A stretch of DNA of 64,000 nucleotides, taken from positions 11,348,701 to 11,412,700 of the forward strand of contig OZ038450.1 of NCBI GenBank assembly GCA_964036195.1, written 5' to 3'. This DNA is from Sphaerolaimus hirsutus (lineage: Eukaryota > Nematoda > Chromadorea > Monhysterida > Sphaerolaimidae). Positions 42,786-54,958 of the stretch are shown one piece after another (the first letter of the stretch is position 1; every line of letters starts with the position of its first letter). The notes under the pieces were generated by a model, which saw only the letters and a list, made by a program, of their open reading frames with translations, made no database searches and was not told the origin of the DNA. Made by a program: the position numbers and the translations under genes.

Positions 42786-44302
42786 AAATGTATCCGCACA
42801 CCCCACCCCCTGGCCTGTAAAAATGGTATCCAACGTAAGCGTTGTTGCTCGGTAAAGCACGGGATAAACAAAAGCGGAAAAATATTGCAGCACCACATCA
42901 CGCTGTATAATCTGAGGCTCCATTACATAAGCACTTTTTTAGCCATGTTGTATTGTGTTGCAAGCAACCCGCAGTACCTGGCACGAACGACCTACGCGGC
43001 CCATGTCAGGAACACTGATTTTGACTGATAAGAGAATAATGTAGGTAATTGAACGGTTTTTTGGATAATTTATGGAAATTTGTGTGTTTTACAAGATAAG
43101 CAATGCCACCGAAAATTCATAAATCTAAAAAATGCATATGACAAATTTTTAAATGTAAATGCGTTAAAAAAGCAGCGATATCGGGAATAACTGAAACAAC
43201 GTCAATATCTTATCTGTTGAAGACCCTGACAAATGTTGTGGGCAGCTGATGCGTCATATTTACGACGAGTTTGTTAGACAATTGGCCCCACGTCTTTTAA
43301 TAAACACAGACATGAGATCTGTGAATACAGTGAGCAGAATGGGTAAATTATTTGTAATACCGACCAAAACAATGCACTGTCCTCACTTGGATACCCAAAC
43401 CGAGTTTTTTAACAGACAACTTTGACGAGGGCTTTTTTAAAGGTATTTGCACTGCAATATATTTGCACAAAATTAGTGAGTATTTATGTTATATCACTTT
43501 ACGTATTGCATGCAATACGCATCTGAGGCGGCCAGTTTTTCGAGGGCTGTCTTCCCATGCTACTCACAAAGGGGACTTGTTCAAGGCGGTTTCCGGACAG
43601 AACCGCATAAATTCATAGTTTCATGGGATAGAGATGTGAAATGAAGTGAAAAATTCAAACGATGTGGGCAGAAACTTTACGGCTTGCAATTAAATGGAGT
43701 ATAAACGTACAATGGAGTATCATTTCCCCGTGCATATTCCATGACACTGTGTGCAATTCCATCTGCATACTCACTACCAGTCGCCAGTGATCCGTAGCTA
43801 AACAGGAACACAGAAATGGAACAAGTTGCAATTTCCAATTTCCAGTAAAATTTTTTTATGATTAGATAGATACCCTCATTTTTAAATGACACAAGTTTGG
43901 AGGTTTCTTCGATCGATGCTTACAACTGGACACGTTACAAACTTAACACCAGAAAACACAGAATTCAGTCTATCTGTCAGCGCTGCGGACGTCCCTTTTC
44001 CCTGCGCCACTTTTAGATGCGGGAACCGCCGGCGTCGGTTTCTTGCGTTTCCGTCCCCGTTTTACCTTGAGAATCCCCTCCTTTTCAGCGTCCTGAAGTG
44101 TAATGTGATTGGTTTTTTTCTGGCGTTTTTATGCTGCGTATCGGAACTGATGGCGGGTGGTGGATACTGTTAAATGGTGGCAAATTTTTTGAATTGCAGC
44201 ATCAAATTAGATTTTCAAACACTGGCAAAAATTTGTATCACTAGGAGTATATAGGCAAAAGGTTAAAATTTCGAGCAAATGCGCAATTTCAGGTAATGGC
44301 TA
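42786..44302. other. Intergenic DNA without a confirmed gene
   Basis: A minus-strand stretch at 43.68-43.80 kb reads SYGSLATGSEYADG with an upstream TTTAG and could be an exon, but it has no partner in phase and is not called. Confidence 0.4.
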
Positions 44303-45717
44303 GGGTTCAAACGATATGACTTTTCGATATTCGATATTTTTTTCTGAAACTCGATATTCGATATCGATACGATATGGAACCTCGATATCGATATTCGATA
44401 TTGAAAAATGGTCGATATTCGATATTCGATATTTCGATATTTTCGATATTCGATATTGCGATTTGCTTTTGGTATAGCAAGGCATATTTCAAGTGGCATA
44501 TTGTATTTTCATGTGGTTGCACTAGGGTTGGCCGATGTTTTTTTTAAACGTTTTTAAAAAAAAAAACGTTGTTTTTTTAAAAAAAACATGACGTCCGAAA
44601 TGTTTTTTTAAAAAAAAAAACATCGGCCGAAATTTTTAGTACTAAGCACTAGGTATTTTGCAAAATTTTTGCGCGCAAGCGCGCAATTTCACACACAAAT
44701 TGACATTGGTGGTTGTTTTCATTGGTTTTGTTGCATTTTTAGTATCAAAACATCCATTTCTATGTGCTACCATGGGTGGAATAAGCCGACATATGTTGCT
44801 GTAATATATAATATTGAGGTAATGTGCTTCCATGTACCTCCACAGTGTGTAACTTCACTCCCAAAGTAACAACCTCCTTTTATAACCTTGTTTGATCACC
44901 ATTCCGTGCCAAACTTTACCTGAAGTCACGAACATTCAACTATAAGGCGATATACGAACGATATGTCGACGAAAAATGGATATTTTTGACACAAATCACC
45001 ACTTATAATGCTATCCCATGGCTCCACAGGCATTATATGGTCATATTTAACATCACAGAGTATTGCCAGTGTCTGATATACCTATATATGTTGACACTAG
45101 GTCATATCTGGGAGCTTTTAAAAAAAAACGTTTTTTAAAAAAAAAAACATCGAGTTAAAAAAAAACGTTTTTTTTCCAACCCTAGGTTGCACACATGGTT
45201 AATCATCTCTTTACTGAAATGTGAATGTTACATGTGATTTAAAAAGGTTTACATCAGTCAAAAGTAGAACATGGAAGAAAAACATGATGTACCAAAGTGT
45301 ATCAGACAAATAACAATTGGTAGTTATTACAGTTCATACTTATAACCTAATTGCTTAATCGCATGTTGCAAAAAATAGCATATCAGCATTTTCTAGCTCC
45401 AAATTTAGCACTCCAACAAAAATAACATTATAAATACTGTACTTTTACTCATCAGATACAATACTATAAGCAAATCAGATCAATCATAAATATGTCAAAA
45501 TGAAAATGATAACTTAATTTAGGGACACAATACAGGTTCGATATATCGAAAAAATGGTCGATATTCGATATCGATATTCGATATTTTTTCAAAATTTTCG
45601 ATATCGATATTCGATATTTTTTCAAAATTTTCGATATCGATATTCGATATTCGATATGAAAAGATGGTCGATATCCGATATTCGATATTCGATACGATAT
45701 ATCGTTTGAACCCTAGT
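44303..45717. mobile_element. CGATATT-rich element with nested TTGGC element
   Basis: Outer ends CTAGGGTTCAAACGATAT and ATATCGTTTGAACCCTAG are inverted, with long CGATATTCGATATT arms. A second element (44523-45187; TAGGGTTGGCCGATG ... CCAACCCTAGG) is inserted inside. Confidence 0.8.
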
Positions 45718-45826
45718 AATGGCCGTGGTAATCGTTTTCATTGTGTTCAAAAAATGAATTAAATCAGATAAGCTTAAAAAATCGATTTTGACAGCCCTTG
45801 CGGTGGAACATTTCTTACACTACACC

Positions 45827-46893
45827 AAGGACGTATACAGAGGGGGACGGGGGGAGCCCCCCCCCCTTCCCGGGGTGAGACATAAAAAGTCCCGGAAAAT
45901 GCAACTTTTCCTATATATCTTCCGATTTTTCTTAAAAATGTTTGCGCGCAAGCGCGCAATTTCTTGCCCGTTCATTGTATTTTTAGCGGACAGGCCCCTG
46001 TAAACCAATATCATTGGAAATGAACTCATTTTTGCAAATATCGCTGTATATGTATGTATTTTACATACATATAAAGCTGGCGCTGGCGCCTAGGGTTGGC
46101 ACTTCATTTTTTTAAACTGATTTTTTTTTAAATCTGATTTTTTTTTTAATCAAAGGGTGGAAACTGATTTTAATTTTTTTAAAATCAAAAGGCAAAATTT
46201 CTGGTAGACTTGCACTAGGTATTTTACATTTATTTTTGCGCGCAAGCGCGCAATTTCTCATACATATTACCATGTAGTATCAAGCCGTGATATGCTAGTG
46301 TAGTAAATAATATCAAACCAATGTGCTCCCATATACTTCTACAGTGTGTAACATCACTGTCAATGTATTAGCCTTCTCTTACAACCTTATTTAAGCACTT
46401 TTCCATGCTGAACTTCACTTTAAGTCACGAACATTCGACAAAAGGCAATATACGTAATAAGTCAACATAAAATGGATATTTTTGAAAGAAATCACTGCTT
46501 ATAATGCTATTCCATGACTCCACAGTCATAATATGACCACAATAGACATAACAATACATTGTCTGACACTTAACATACATATATTTTTTCTCTATACCCC
46601 CATTTTGGGCGATTTAAAAAAATCTGATTTTAATTTTAAAAAATCAATTTTTTTAAAAAAATTGATTTTTTTATAAAAAATAAAGGCGTTTAACAAAATT
46701 GATTTTTTTCCAACCTTACTGGCGCCAACGCCAATGGCCTCATGGCATGGCGCCTTTGTATGGCGCTAGCGCCAAAACGCTTTTCCGCCCCTATAAAGGG
46801 AAAAATTCAGGGGGGGTTGAGCCCCCCCCCCGTTCGCCGGCACCCGTAAACAAACAGCCCCCCCGCTCAAAAATCCTGGATACGTCCCTGCAC
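45827..46893. mobile_element. Three nested elements: GGACGTAT > GCGCC > AGGGTTGGC
   Basis: Outer ends AGGACGTATACAGAGGGGG and CCTGGATACGTCCCT. A GCGCC element (46078-46790) lies inside and is itself split by an AGGGTTGGCACTTC...CCAACCTTA element (46092-46718). Confidence 0.75.
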
Positions 46894-47194
46894 TAGGGAT
46901 GGCACAAAACTGTTTTTTTAACGACCGTTTTTTAAAATGTTTTTTTTATGAACAAATGGAAGCTTTTCCACTAAAAATGCCACAAAACCAATGAAAATAA
47001 CCACCAATGGTCATGTGTACATGAAATTGCGCGCTTGCGCGCAAAAAAATGCAAAATACCTAGTGCTTAGTATTTACTAAAAATTTTGGCTGCTGTTTTT
47101 TTATATAAAATAAACGGTTTCGATGCCTGTTTTTTAAAAACACCCCGTTCTTTTTCTTTAAAAAAGGGTTTAAAAAAACACGTGCCATCCCTAC
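46890..47194. mobile_element. Short AGGGATGGCAC element
   Basis: Ends CTAGGGATGGCACAAAAC and ACGTGCCATCCCTAC with the GCGCGCTTGCGCGC block inside; just downstream of an exon of the Ser-rich gene. Confidence 0.78.
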
Positions 47195-47215
47195 CCTGCA
47201 CTATACAGTACTCAC

Positions 47216-49749
47216 TTGCTGTGTGCGTCGCATGGTGTTCAAGTTGTGCTGCAACACGCCGGGCAGTTTGGTGGGCTCGGTAGCGTCCACAACATGCAGC
47301 GGCACCCGGCTGACGTACTTCAAGTTTTCAGGCATGGCTTGACTGGAACCTGCGTACAGCCAGTACATTTTGGGACATTGGATGTCGAAAAAAGCTTATA
47401 GCATTCTTAAACGGGAATTTTATACATCAACTTTAGACAATTCCAAAAACGTGCAATTAAGTAACTAGTCGTTTTGTTAGCGGGTGCCCCACTATATAAA
47501 TCTGTAAAACACCATCCCGTCGCACTCCACAGCACTTCAAGTCAATTTTTTTAATGTCAGTCATACAAATGAGAATTTATGAGAAAAACTTATTTATGGG
47601 ATGTCCGTATCATGCATGTAAAAGTGGATTGGTGAGTTTTAGCTGGAACAGTGGTGGTAGGTATCAAACAACCCAGGGAATGCCGAACGTGGGTGGCATA
47701 CAGTTAACTTCAGAAGCATGTGGAAGCACGTTAGCTGATCTTATATAAATACTACAGCGCAAGTCACACGTTTTTGACGTAGCACGCAGAATTGAGAGGT
47801 TTGCCACTAAAACACAAAAAAACCCCAAGGAAAACACTGTGGAAACACTATGTGAAACTGCCCGCTTGCATGCAAAAAGTTCGAAGTAAATAGTGAATCA
47901 GTACTGAAAATTTCAGCTGTAGTTAAAAAAAACGATTTCGATGCTTGTGTTTCGGAAAACGGTAAAAACCTCCGGGCAAAGCTCTGAACGCCCAGCGCAC
48001 TAACGTCGTACAATAAGGTATCTGGCCACATCTTCTATTAGAGGTAGCGCATCAATATCCGCCTCAGTCAATGTTTCCAGATACCTGAGAAATAAAAACA
48101 AAACACTGATCTTGTGTTGTGCGTGATCATTGCCAGTACCAACACACCGACCGACCCAAAATTTCAGGAATAATTTATATTCCGAACAGGGCAGGAGTCT
48201 CCGGGAATTTTGACCGTCGCAAGATAGATAGCAAATGAGGAATTCAGGGGCTACCAGGGGAATTCAGGCATAGATGGAAAGCAAATCGCTCCAAAGGAGG
48301 GATAGATGAAATTTTATTGGGGGGGGGGGGCTGGGTCGGAAATTTGTACACTGAAATGTATATAAAAAGTTAAAAAACAGAGTGTATAAAAACCCGTCAG
48401 ATCCCAAATCAGAGCTCACCCTGATGAAGCAGTGTTGCACTGGACATTCGACGCCGCTGCTGCGGCCCTTTTCGTCGGCGAGCGACTGTTGCTTGCTTTC
48501 TGAATGAGATAAATTAATTACAAGTAGATCGTTGACAAAAACACAGTTTGGTTAGGGTTGGCACTTGATTTTTTTACTGATTTTTTTAAAAATCAAAGGG
48601 AAGAAACTGGTTTTTATTGAAAAAATCAAAAGGCAACATTTCTGGTGGACTTGCATCACGTATTTAGCAATTTTTTTTGTGCGCAATTTCTCATACACAT
48701 TACCATTGGTGGTGTTTTCATGGGTTTTGATGCATTTTTAGTGCAAAAGCATCCATTTATTCATGTTACCATGTAATAATAGCCGTGATATGCCAGTGTT
48801 GTATATAATGTCCAGACATTATGCTCCCACAAACATCTACAGTGTTTAACATCACTGTCAATGTATAAGCCTTCTCTTACAATTTCATTTGAGCACTTTT
48901 CCATGCTGAACTTCAGTTGAAGTCACGAATTTTGGACATAAGGCGATATAGGTAATAAGTCAACATAAAAAATTGACATTTTTTAAAGAAATAACCGCTT
49001 ATAATGCTATATGCTATACCATGATCCACAGTCTAAATATGACCACAATACATTGTCTGATACTTAACATACACATATCTTTTCTCTATACCCCCATTTT
49101 GGACGATTTTAAAAAAATCTGATTTTAATTTTAAAAAATCAAGGTGTTTAAAAATTTTTTATTTTAAAACCCTAGACAAGGTGAAATAAAATTGATATTA
49201 ATAACACCAGGTACCAATCGCAGACCCTGTAAACTGTAAAGTAAACTGTAAAATGTCATGGAAAGTGTCAACTGTCATGACAAATGTGAAGCAGTGTCAA
49301 ATGTCATGCAAAGTTCAGTAATAAAATCTTTTCGTTTTTGTTTTGATTGGCATTTGACACTTTATTTTACACTTTACAGGGTCTGGGGCTGCCCCCAGTG
49401 GTCTTTGCGGAAGAACGGGTAGATGGTATAAAAAAGAATGGGGACTTTTGGGGTGGGAAATCACCACTTCGGGGAAAGATAGCTGAAAAGGGCTAAAAAG
49501 TGAAAAGATATATAAAGGGTTAAATATGAAGGTGAGCAGTTACAAATAAAGCTATTTTTCGAGAAATTGGAACACAATCGCTAAAATTTGATTCTCGTAG
49601 CTGGACGATTTATGGGCAATCCCCTTACTACACCCGTGATATACACAAAAGTTTATCCTAACCTCGGAATGACGGGGTCGCGCGACACCGGAATCGAACG
49701 AGCTACAGCTCTGAAGAGAATCTGGCTCCGCGTTGGACGCGCTTGAATC
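47216..49749 (-). CDS. Four exons of an unrecognised Ser-rich protein, partial
   Basis: Exons 49663..49749, 48420..48499, 48005..48084 and 47216..47349 join with consistent phases. The N-terminal part is Ser-rich and acidic, then basic (SRSPTKRAAAAAS). It continues YLETLTEADIDALPLIEDV and ARYLIVRRSSQAMPENLKYV, then VSRVPLHVVDATEPTKLPGV and NLNTMRRTQQ. The third exon contains an in-frame stop at 48000-48002 if its GTTAGT donor is not used. I do not recognise the family. Both gene ends are missing: I see no convincing start upstream of 49.75 kb and no further exon below 47.2 kb. The first intron holds an antisense introner copy and a TTGGCAC-type element. Confidence 0.5.
48553..49175. mobile_element. 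AGGGTTGGCACTTG element in the Ser-rich gene intron
   Basis: Starts TTAGGGTTGGCACTTGATTT and ends in AT-rich AAAACCCTAG. The interior closely follows the element at 46.1 kb. Confidence 0.72.
49211..49398 (+). mobile_element. Introner-family copy, antisense in an intron of the Ser-rich gene
   Basis: It starts GTACCAATCGCAGACCCTG after ACCAG and ends CAGGGTCTGGGGCTGCCCCC plus AG. Both flanks read CCAG, as in the copies used as introns. Confidence 0.87.
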
Positions 49750-50592
49750 CTGCGAGACACCTCAGTAAGAAATGGAGCGCATAAACGCATCACTTTCACT
49801 GATCTAAACATGAAACCGCACCGCCAATTTGCGCTTCATCGCAGCGTATCAAATTTCGAGCTTGTATCCGATCACACTCTTTGACGTCGTTGTCGGTTTT
49901 CGATTTCGTGCAGTCGTTGTATTTGATCTAACCGCCACTATATCGGTTCCGATAAGCCACTGTCGTTTCGATTACAGATGGATTTTTATTTATCATCCCA
50001 TCCGGATTCAAATCTCTATCGTAAAACGCATACACTGTATGCAATTCTGCATAGGGGCCTGGTAAAAATTGGCTGATTGCCAATTTCTCCTGATGTACCA
50101 GAAACGATCAAACGTAAACGGATCTCTTGAAATGGTTTATTCTGGATAAGTGGAAATGAGCACGCACGGTTTTTGATATTGTATATGCGTGGAAAGCGTG
50201 CAATGTGAAAATCGACGATCAAATTTTCGTTTTGAACAAACACCAGCGTTAAATTGGAAATACCCCAATGTGATGGTGGCAGCCCGCCAAAAATTTCGAA
50301 ATCTCCATAAATGTAAAAAGAATATGCTGAAAATAACTGAAATAGATGTACAACAAAGAATATAGACGAAAATAGCTATTACGAAGGTGAAAATTGGCGA
50401 AATGAAGCAGGGTTCAGCGCTTTTGAGGGGGAGGGCAACCTCCACTCTTGTTCGTACAATACGCAACCGGTAACATGGACGTGGGCCAACTTTCAATACA
50501 TGACCCGATCCCGTTAAATGAGCACAAAAAATAAATAAATAAAAGTCATCAGTTTTTGAAATCTCTCCGGTTGTTTTCGCGGGTGATACAAA

Positions 50593-53500
50593 ATGACGGA
50601 AAAAATGGATGTAGATGATAAGAAGCCTGCTGATAGCAAGGATACGAAGGAATCTGTTGCTGACCCGCGGAAGGATGTTGACATGCTGACTTTTGAATGT
50701 AAGCTGATTGGCTGTGTGCCAACAACATTAGTTCCCTCCAATCAATGTGCCTGCGACCGCCGCCACTATCGCAGCGTTACGCGAGCAGTGTCGTACGATC
50801 CAGCGGGCGGAACAAGAGAAAGAGCCCCGAATGATCGCGCGCCTGCTGCGGTCGCTCAACTCCACGCGGCGCAACCTTAATGGAAGTGTGTTGCATCGGC
50901 TCATCGGCTTTTATGTGAATCCCGCGGCTGTGGGGCAGGATTCTAAGCTTGCGAACGTGCAAAAGCTGTTGGCTAAAATGATCAAGCGTCCCGCAAGTTC
51001 GGCCAAGCTGTCCGCCGCGCTGGAGGTGCGTGATGAGTCGTCGTATCTTGTACTGCTTGTCTTGTTTATGCACCAAGGCTATGTATTTTGATTCGGTGCA
51101 GTGGCTAGAACCCGGTGCGCATGTAAACCCGGTTCACATGTAGACCCGGTTATCGGGGGTCCTCCTCAGATGGACCGAAAATGTCGGCACGCTTTTGAAA
51201 AACTGGCTTCTCAATTCACTGTCCACCTATATTGAAATGGTATAAAAACAAAAATGGATCAATATACTCCGCAAACATTGCATTTAGTATGGAAACTGAA
51301 TAATTCCTTTTTAACTTTGAATTTTTAACCATTTTTAATTCCATCTGAATAATAAACCAAAACTTAAATCTTTGTTTCATCAAAATATATCGTTTTCACT
51401 ATACAATAATAAACTATGACATTTATCGCAAGATTATATTCATTAAATTATGGTAGACTTCTGCACATACTTCGCGGTCCGCCGAGTAAAGAGTCATCCA
51501 TAATCACAGACAGACATGGACACGTCGGACGGCACCAAATCACCTCTGCGCACCGGCGCCAGCACAGCGAGCAACCTGGCAGTCACCAAGTCGCCGCGTA
51601 CGCCACGCACAGTGCCGCCGACGCCGCCCGAGAGTGTCAGTGTGCTACTGCCCGAGATTGAGGCATACATCCTGCTGTTGGTGACCCTGTACTTGTATGA
51701 CCAAGGCAGGCGGAATGAGGTCGGTTCGGTCGACTCTCGAATTCAATTCAATTTTTGCAGATTCAATTTTTAGTACTTTGTATTAGTTAGTGAATACACA
51801 TTTATGTAAACTGCTCATTGGACAGTCCCGCATCAGTGAAACCAGAATGTAAAATGTGTAAATAAAAAAGATGTGCCAGGTAAAATGAAATGTGCCAAGC
51901 AATATATCTTCATTTTAACTGGTATATATTTGACATATTGTTTTAGCTGCGTGGTCCAAAATAGGAACTGCTAAGCCCTTTGGTCTTCGTGAAAATCGTG
52001 GGTGTTTACTTGACACATGCGCTGCATGCGTGAGGCAAGTTAACCACACCTAAACAGCACTTAAACGACGTAAAAATGCGGTCGTCCCAATCCAGGCACT
52101 GGAGTGCGCCGCCGCTCTGCTGTCGCGTCTGGACGCGCACAACCGGCGCACGTTGGATCCGTTGGCGGCGCGCGCGCTCTACTACAACGCGCTGCTGCAC
52201 GAGCGCGCCGGCCGGCTGAGCGAGCTGATCACGCCGTACTTGGCGCGCTGGCGCACCGCTTCCTACCACCACGACACGGACTCGGTGGCGGCGCTAGTCA
52301 ACTGCATCCTGCGCGCCTACGTGCTCACCCAGCAGTACGACTTCGCCGAGCGCTTCATCACCAAGACCGACTTTCCCGAGGCGGCCAACAACAACGAATG
52401 GGCCAGGCAGCACTATTATAGGTATGGCGTCATTTTTTTCTTTTATTTTTTTTATTTTTTTGTCACTTTCGTTTCCAACGGAAAGTAAAGGTTTCGTTTC
52501 GCTGTTGTAATAAATTTCTTGTACTTTTACATTATAATACCGAGAGAAAAAGCGTAAAAAGTTTGCGGAAGTTGTAATCGTTTAATAGTTGTAATCCTCA
52601 GCGGTACAAAAGCTCTTTTTATCGATAGACATTTTTCGTCAAACACTTTCACAGGGCTTTGATCCGAGCGAATCAGGGCCTTTACCAGGAGGCGTGGAAC
52701 AACCTGCTGCAGGCGTCGCGCAAGGCTCCCACGCACACGGCGGTCGGCTTCAAGCAGCAGGTGCAGAAACTGACTGTCGTCGTCGATCTGCTCCGCGGAG
52801 AAATTCCTGAGCGACCAATGTTCCGGCAGCCAATGTTCAAAAAGGCTCTCTTGCCTTATCTTTATCTCACGCAAGGTTTGTCTGGTGTTGCGAAATGCTA
52901 AATGACAAAACCCGCCAAAATTATCGTAAAATTTTCCAGCCGTGCGAACGGGTGACTTGCCGAAGTTTGGCAAAATACTGGATGAAATGGGCGACGCGTT
53001 CCGCCGCGACCGGACGTACTCGCTGATCGCCCGCCTGCGGCAGAACGTGGTGCGCACGGCCGTGCGCCAGATCTCGCTCGCGTACTCGCGCATCGGCTTG
53101 GCCGATGTTGCCGCAAAGGTACGCATCTGAATTGAGTTCGTTGACGGACGGGGGTGAGGTTCAGACATCCTCATTTACCTCGCTGAGCATTTATATTTTA
53201 TCTATCCCGAAAATTTCCCCCTGGGCTGTCCCGCACCCTGTAAAGTGTAATTTCAAATGTGTCAAATATAGTGATGTGAAAAGCGCCAGAACTATGTCGC
53301 CAAGCGCCATGGCGAGTTTCCGACCCCTAGCGCCAAGCGCCATGGCGCTTTTAGCCTTGTCGCTAGCGCCAAGCGCCAGGCATTTTGTTCCTAGCGCCAG
53401 GCAAAAATAGCGCCATGGGGCCAAGTGCCAAAAGCCATGGCGCTTTTACATCACCAGTCAAATGTAATGTCATAAAAATTTGTCAATTGTCATGCTGAAT

Positions 53501-54744
53501 GCTGTACAAAATGCTATCAGCATTGTATGATGAACTTTATAGGTACACTGAAAAACAGTGAAAAAGATGTTTCGCTCGTTGTCGTCCCATAAATGCACAC
53601 AAACTGTAAGTTCCAAGTAGGTATGTAGTAGGGTGTCAACTTTCCGTTTTCCGTTTCCGCTTTCCGCAGGCAAAATTTTTTCCGTTTCCGTTTTCTTGCA
53701 AGTGCAAAATTTTTTCCGTTTCCGTTTCCCGGCAAGTGCAAAAATTTTCCATTTCCGTTTTCCGTAAAATAAGTTTTGTTGACACCCTAGTATGTGGTAA
53801 ATAAAAACATTCAGAACTAAATACCTCCCGCCCATCTCAGCTAGCAACCACGGACGTGGACGAGGCGCGCCTAATCATCCAAAAGGCCATCCACGACGGG
53901 GTGATCGAGGCGCAGCTGGTGGAGGACCCGCAGCTGGGCGAGTACATGCAGAGCAAGGAGCCCCTCGACGTGTACAGCACCGCCGAGCCCCAGTACAAGT
54001 TCCACCAGAGGATACAGTTCTGCTTGGAGCTGTACCAGCAGGCGGTTAAGGTGAGTGCATTGAGTGTGGTGTGATTGGGTTGAATTGAAGATTGGGTAGT
54101 TTTTTTCTTGTAGAGTGTCTTGTATTATACTGTTGGTAGATTGACAATTTTAATGTCGGATTGAATCGACACTGAGTAGCTGTGGTTGGCGCTACACACT
54201 CTGAGTCAACTGGTTTCCTTGTCAATTCAGGTTTTGGTTGACAGGTCGAGTGTCAGTTTTCAAGTGCTACACGCTACAATGTCGAGGTCGAGAAACATTT
54301 AATATTGATATTTGCACTTGAATATCGTTCCGCTATCCATCAACTAAAATCGTAATCGAAACCAGTCAGCCCAGTTTTCACTCAATGTTAACTAGCGCGT
54401 GTAGGGCCATTGCATGCCACCGCGTGACGGTTTATTAGGCACTGAAACTCACACATATCGGGCGGCAAGCCCTGTAAAGTGTAAAGTCAAGTGTCAAATG
54501 TCATGACAAACGTGAATCCAGTTTGCCGATTGTCATGCAAAGTTCAGTGATAAATTTGACACTCGACGTTACAGCGCTTGAGACTGCCCCCTGAATTTCA
54601 CATCCGATCCATGTCCATGTGCAGGCTTTACGCTACCCGGCAACCGAGACGCGCGGCGGCGAAACTGCCGAGCAGCAGCGAGAACGCGAATTGGCCGAGC
54701 TGGAATTTGCCCGCGAACTCGCAGAAGAGGATGACGACTTTTAG
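50593..54744 (+). CDS. PSMD3: 26S proteasome regulatory subunit PSMD3 (Rpn3), complete, 8 exons
   Basis: Exons: 50593..50698, 50775..51025, 51510..51719, 52096..52421, 52655..52875, 52940..53118, 53841..54050, 54625..54744, giving 540 residues, close to the usual 500-535. PSMD3 is a scaffold of the lid of the 19S regulatory particle. Recognisable blocks are EKEPRMIARLL, LLPEIEAYILLLV, EAANNNEWARQHYY, KAPTHTAVGFKQ, GEIPERPMFRQP, the PCI region (ISLAYSRIGLADVAAK, AIHDGVIEAQL, VYSTAEPQYKFHQRIQFC) and the acidic C-terminus LEFARELAEEDDDF. The N-terminal region is a short acidic Lys/Asp-rich tail, as in relatives. Introns are 76 to 722 bp; introns 6 and 7 contain degenerate introner copies well inside the splice sites. 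Confidence 0.97.
53222..53510 (+). mobile_element. Degenerate introner-family copy in PSMD3 intron 6 with nested GCGCC element
   Basis: Recognised by GGGCTGTCCCGCACCCTGTA at the left and AATGTAATGTCAT / GTCAATTGTCATGC inside. A GCGCC inverted-repeat element at 53269-53456 interrupts it. Splice sites of the host intron lie outside. Confidence 0.7.
53269..53456. mobile_element. GCGCC inverted-repeat element nested in an introner copy
   Basis: Ends TAGTGATGTGAAAAGCGCC and GGCGCTTTTACATCACCA, inside PSMD3 intron 6. Confidence 0.78.
54190..54410. repeat. Degenerate copy of the GTTGACA palindromic element in PSMD3 intron 7
   Basis: Shares GGCGCTACACACTCTGAGTC... and ATCGTAATCGAAACCAGTCA with the better-preserved copy at 38.7 kb; arms weakly inverted. 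Confidence 0.5.
54460..54592 (+). mobile_element. Introner-family copy in PSMD3 intron 7
   Basis: Diverged ends GGCGGCAAGCCCTGTAAAG and CAGCGCTTGAGACTGCCCCC bracket the family interior (GTCAAATGTCATGACAAACG). It lies inside a longer intron and does not define the splice sites. Confidence 0.75.
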
Positions 54745-54952
54745 TTGTTTTGTTTTTTTTCGATGTGATAGGCTACGTGAACTAAAGCGTGATACACTGT
54801 TTTTGAGGTTCAGATGGTGACTCATGAAAGTCGGTATTTTTTTCTGGAGATTCAGTGTCTGTAACATTTGCATGTAAGAATTTTGGCTGATTTTGAAATG
54901 ACATGAGCGTTATGGCACCCTCACAAAACTGTGTAAGTTGAATGGGATTTGG

Positions 54953-54958
54953 AATAAA
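54953..54958 (+). promoter_or_regulatory. Candidate polyadenylation signal of PSMD3
   Basis: An AATAAA hexamer lies about 210 bases after the PSMD3 stop codon, a normal 3' UTR distance. Confidence 0.5.

Noticed and set aside
43677-43892. Possible minus-strand exon SYGSLATGSEYADG
   Set aside because: Good-looking acceptor but no partner exon in phase, no recognisable family and no donor of quality.
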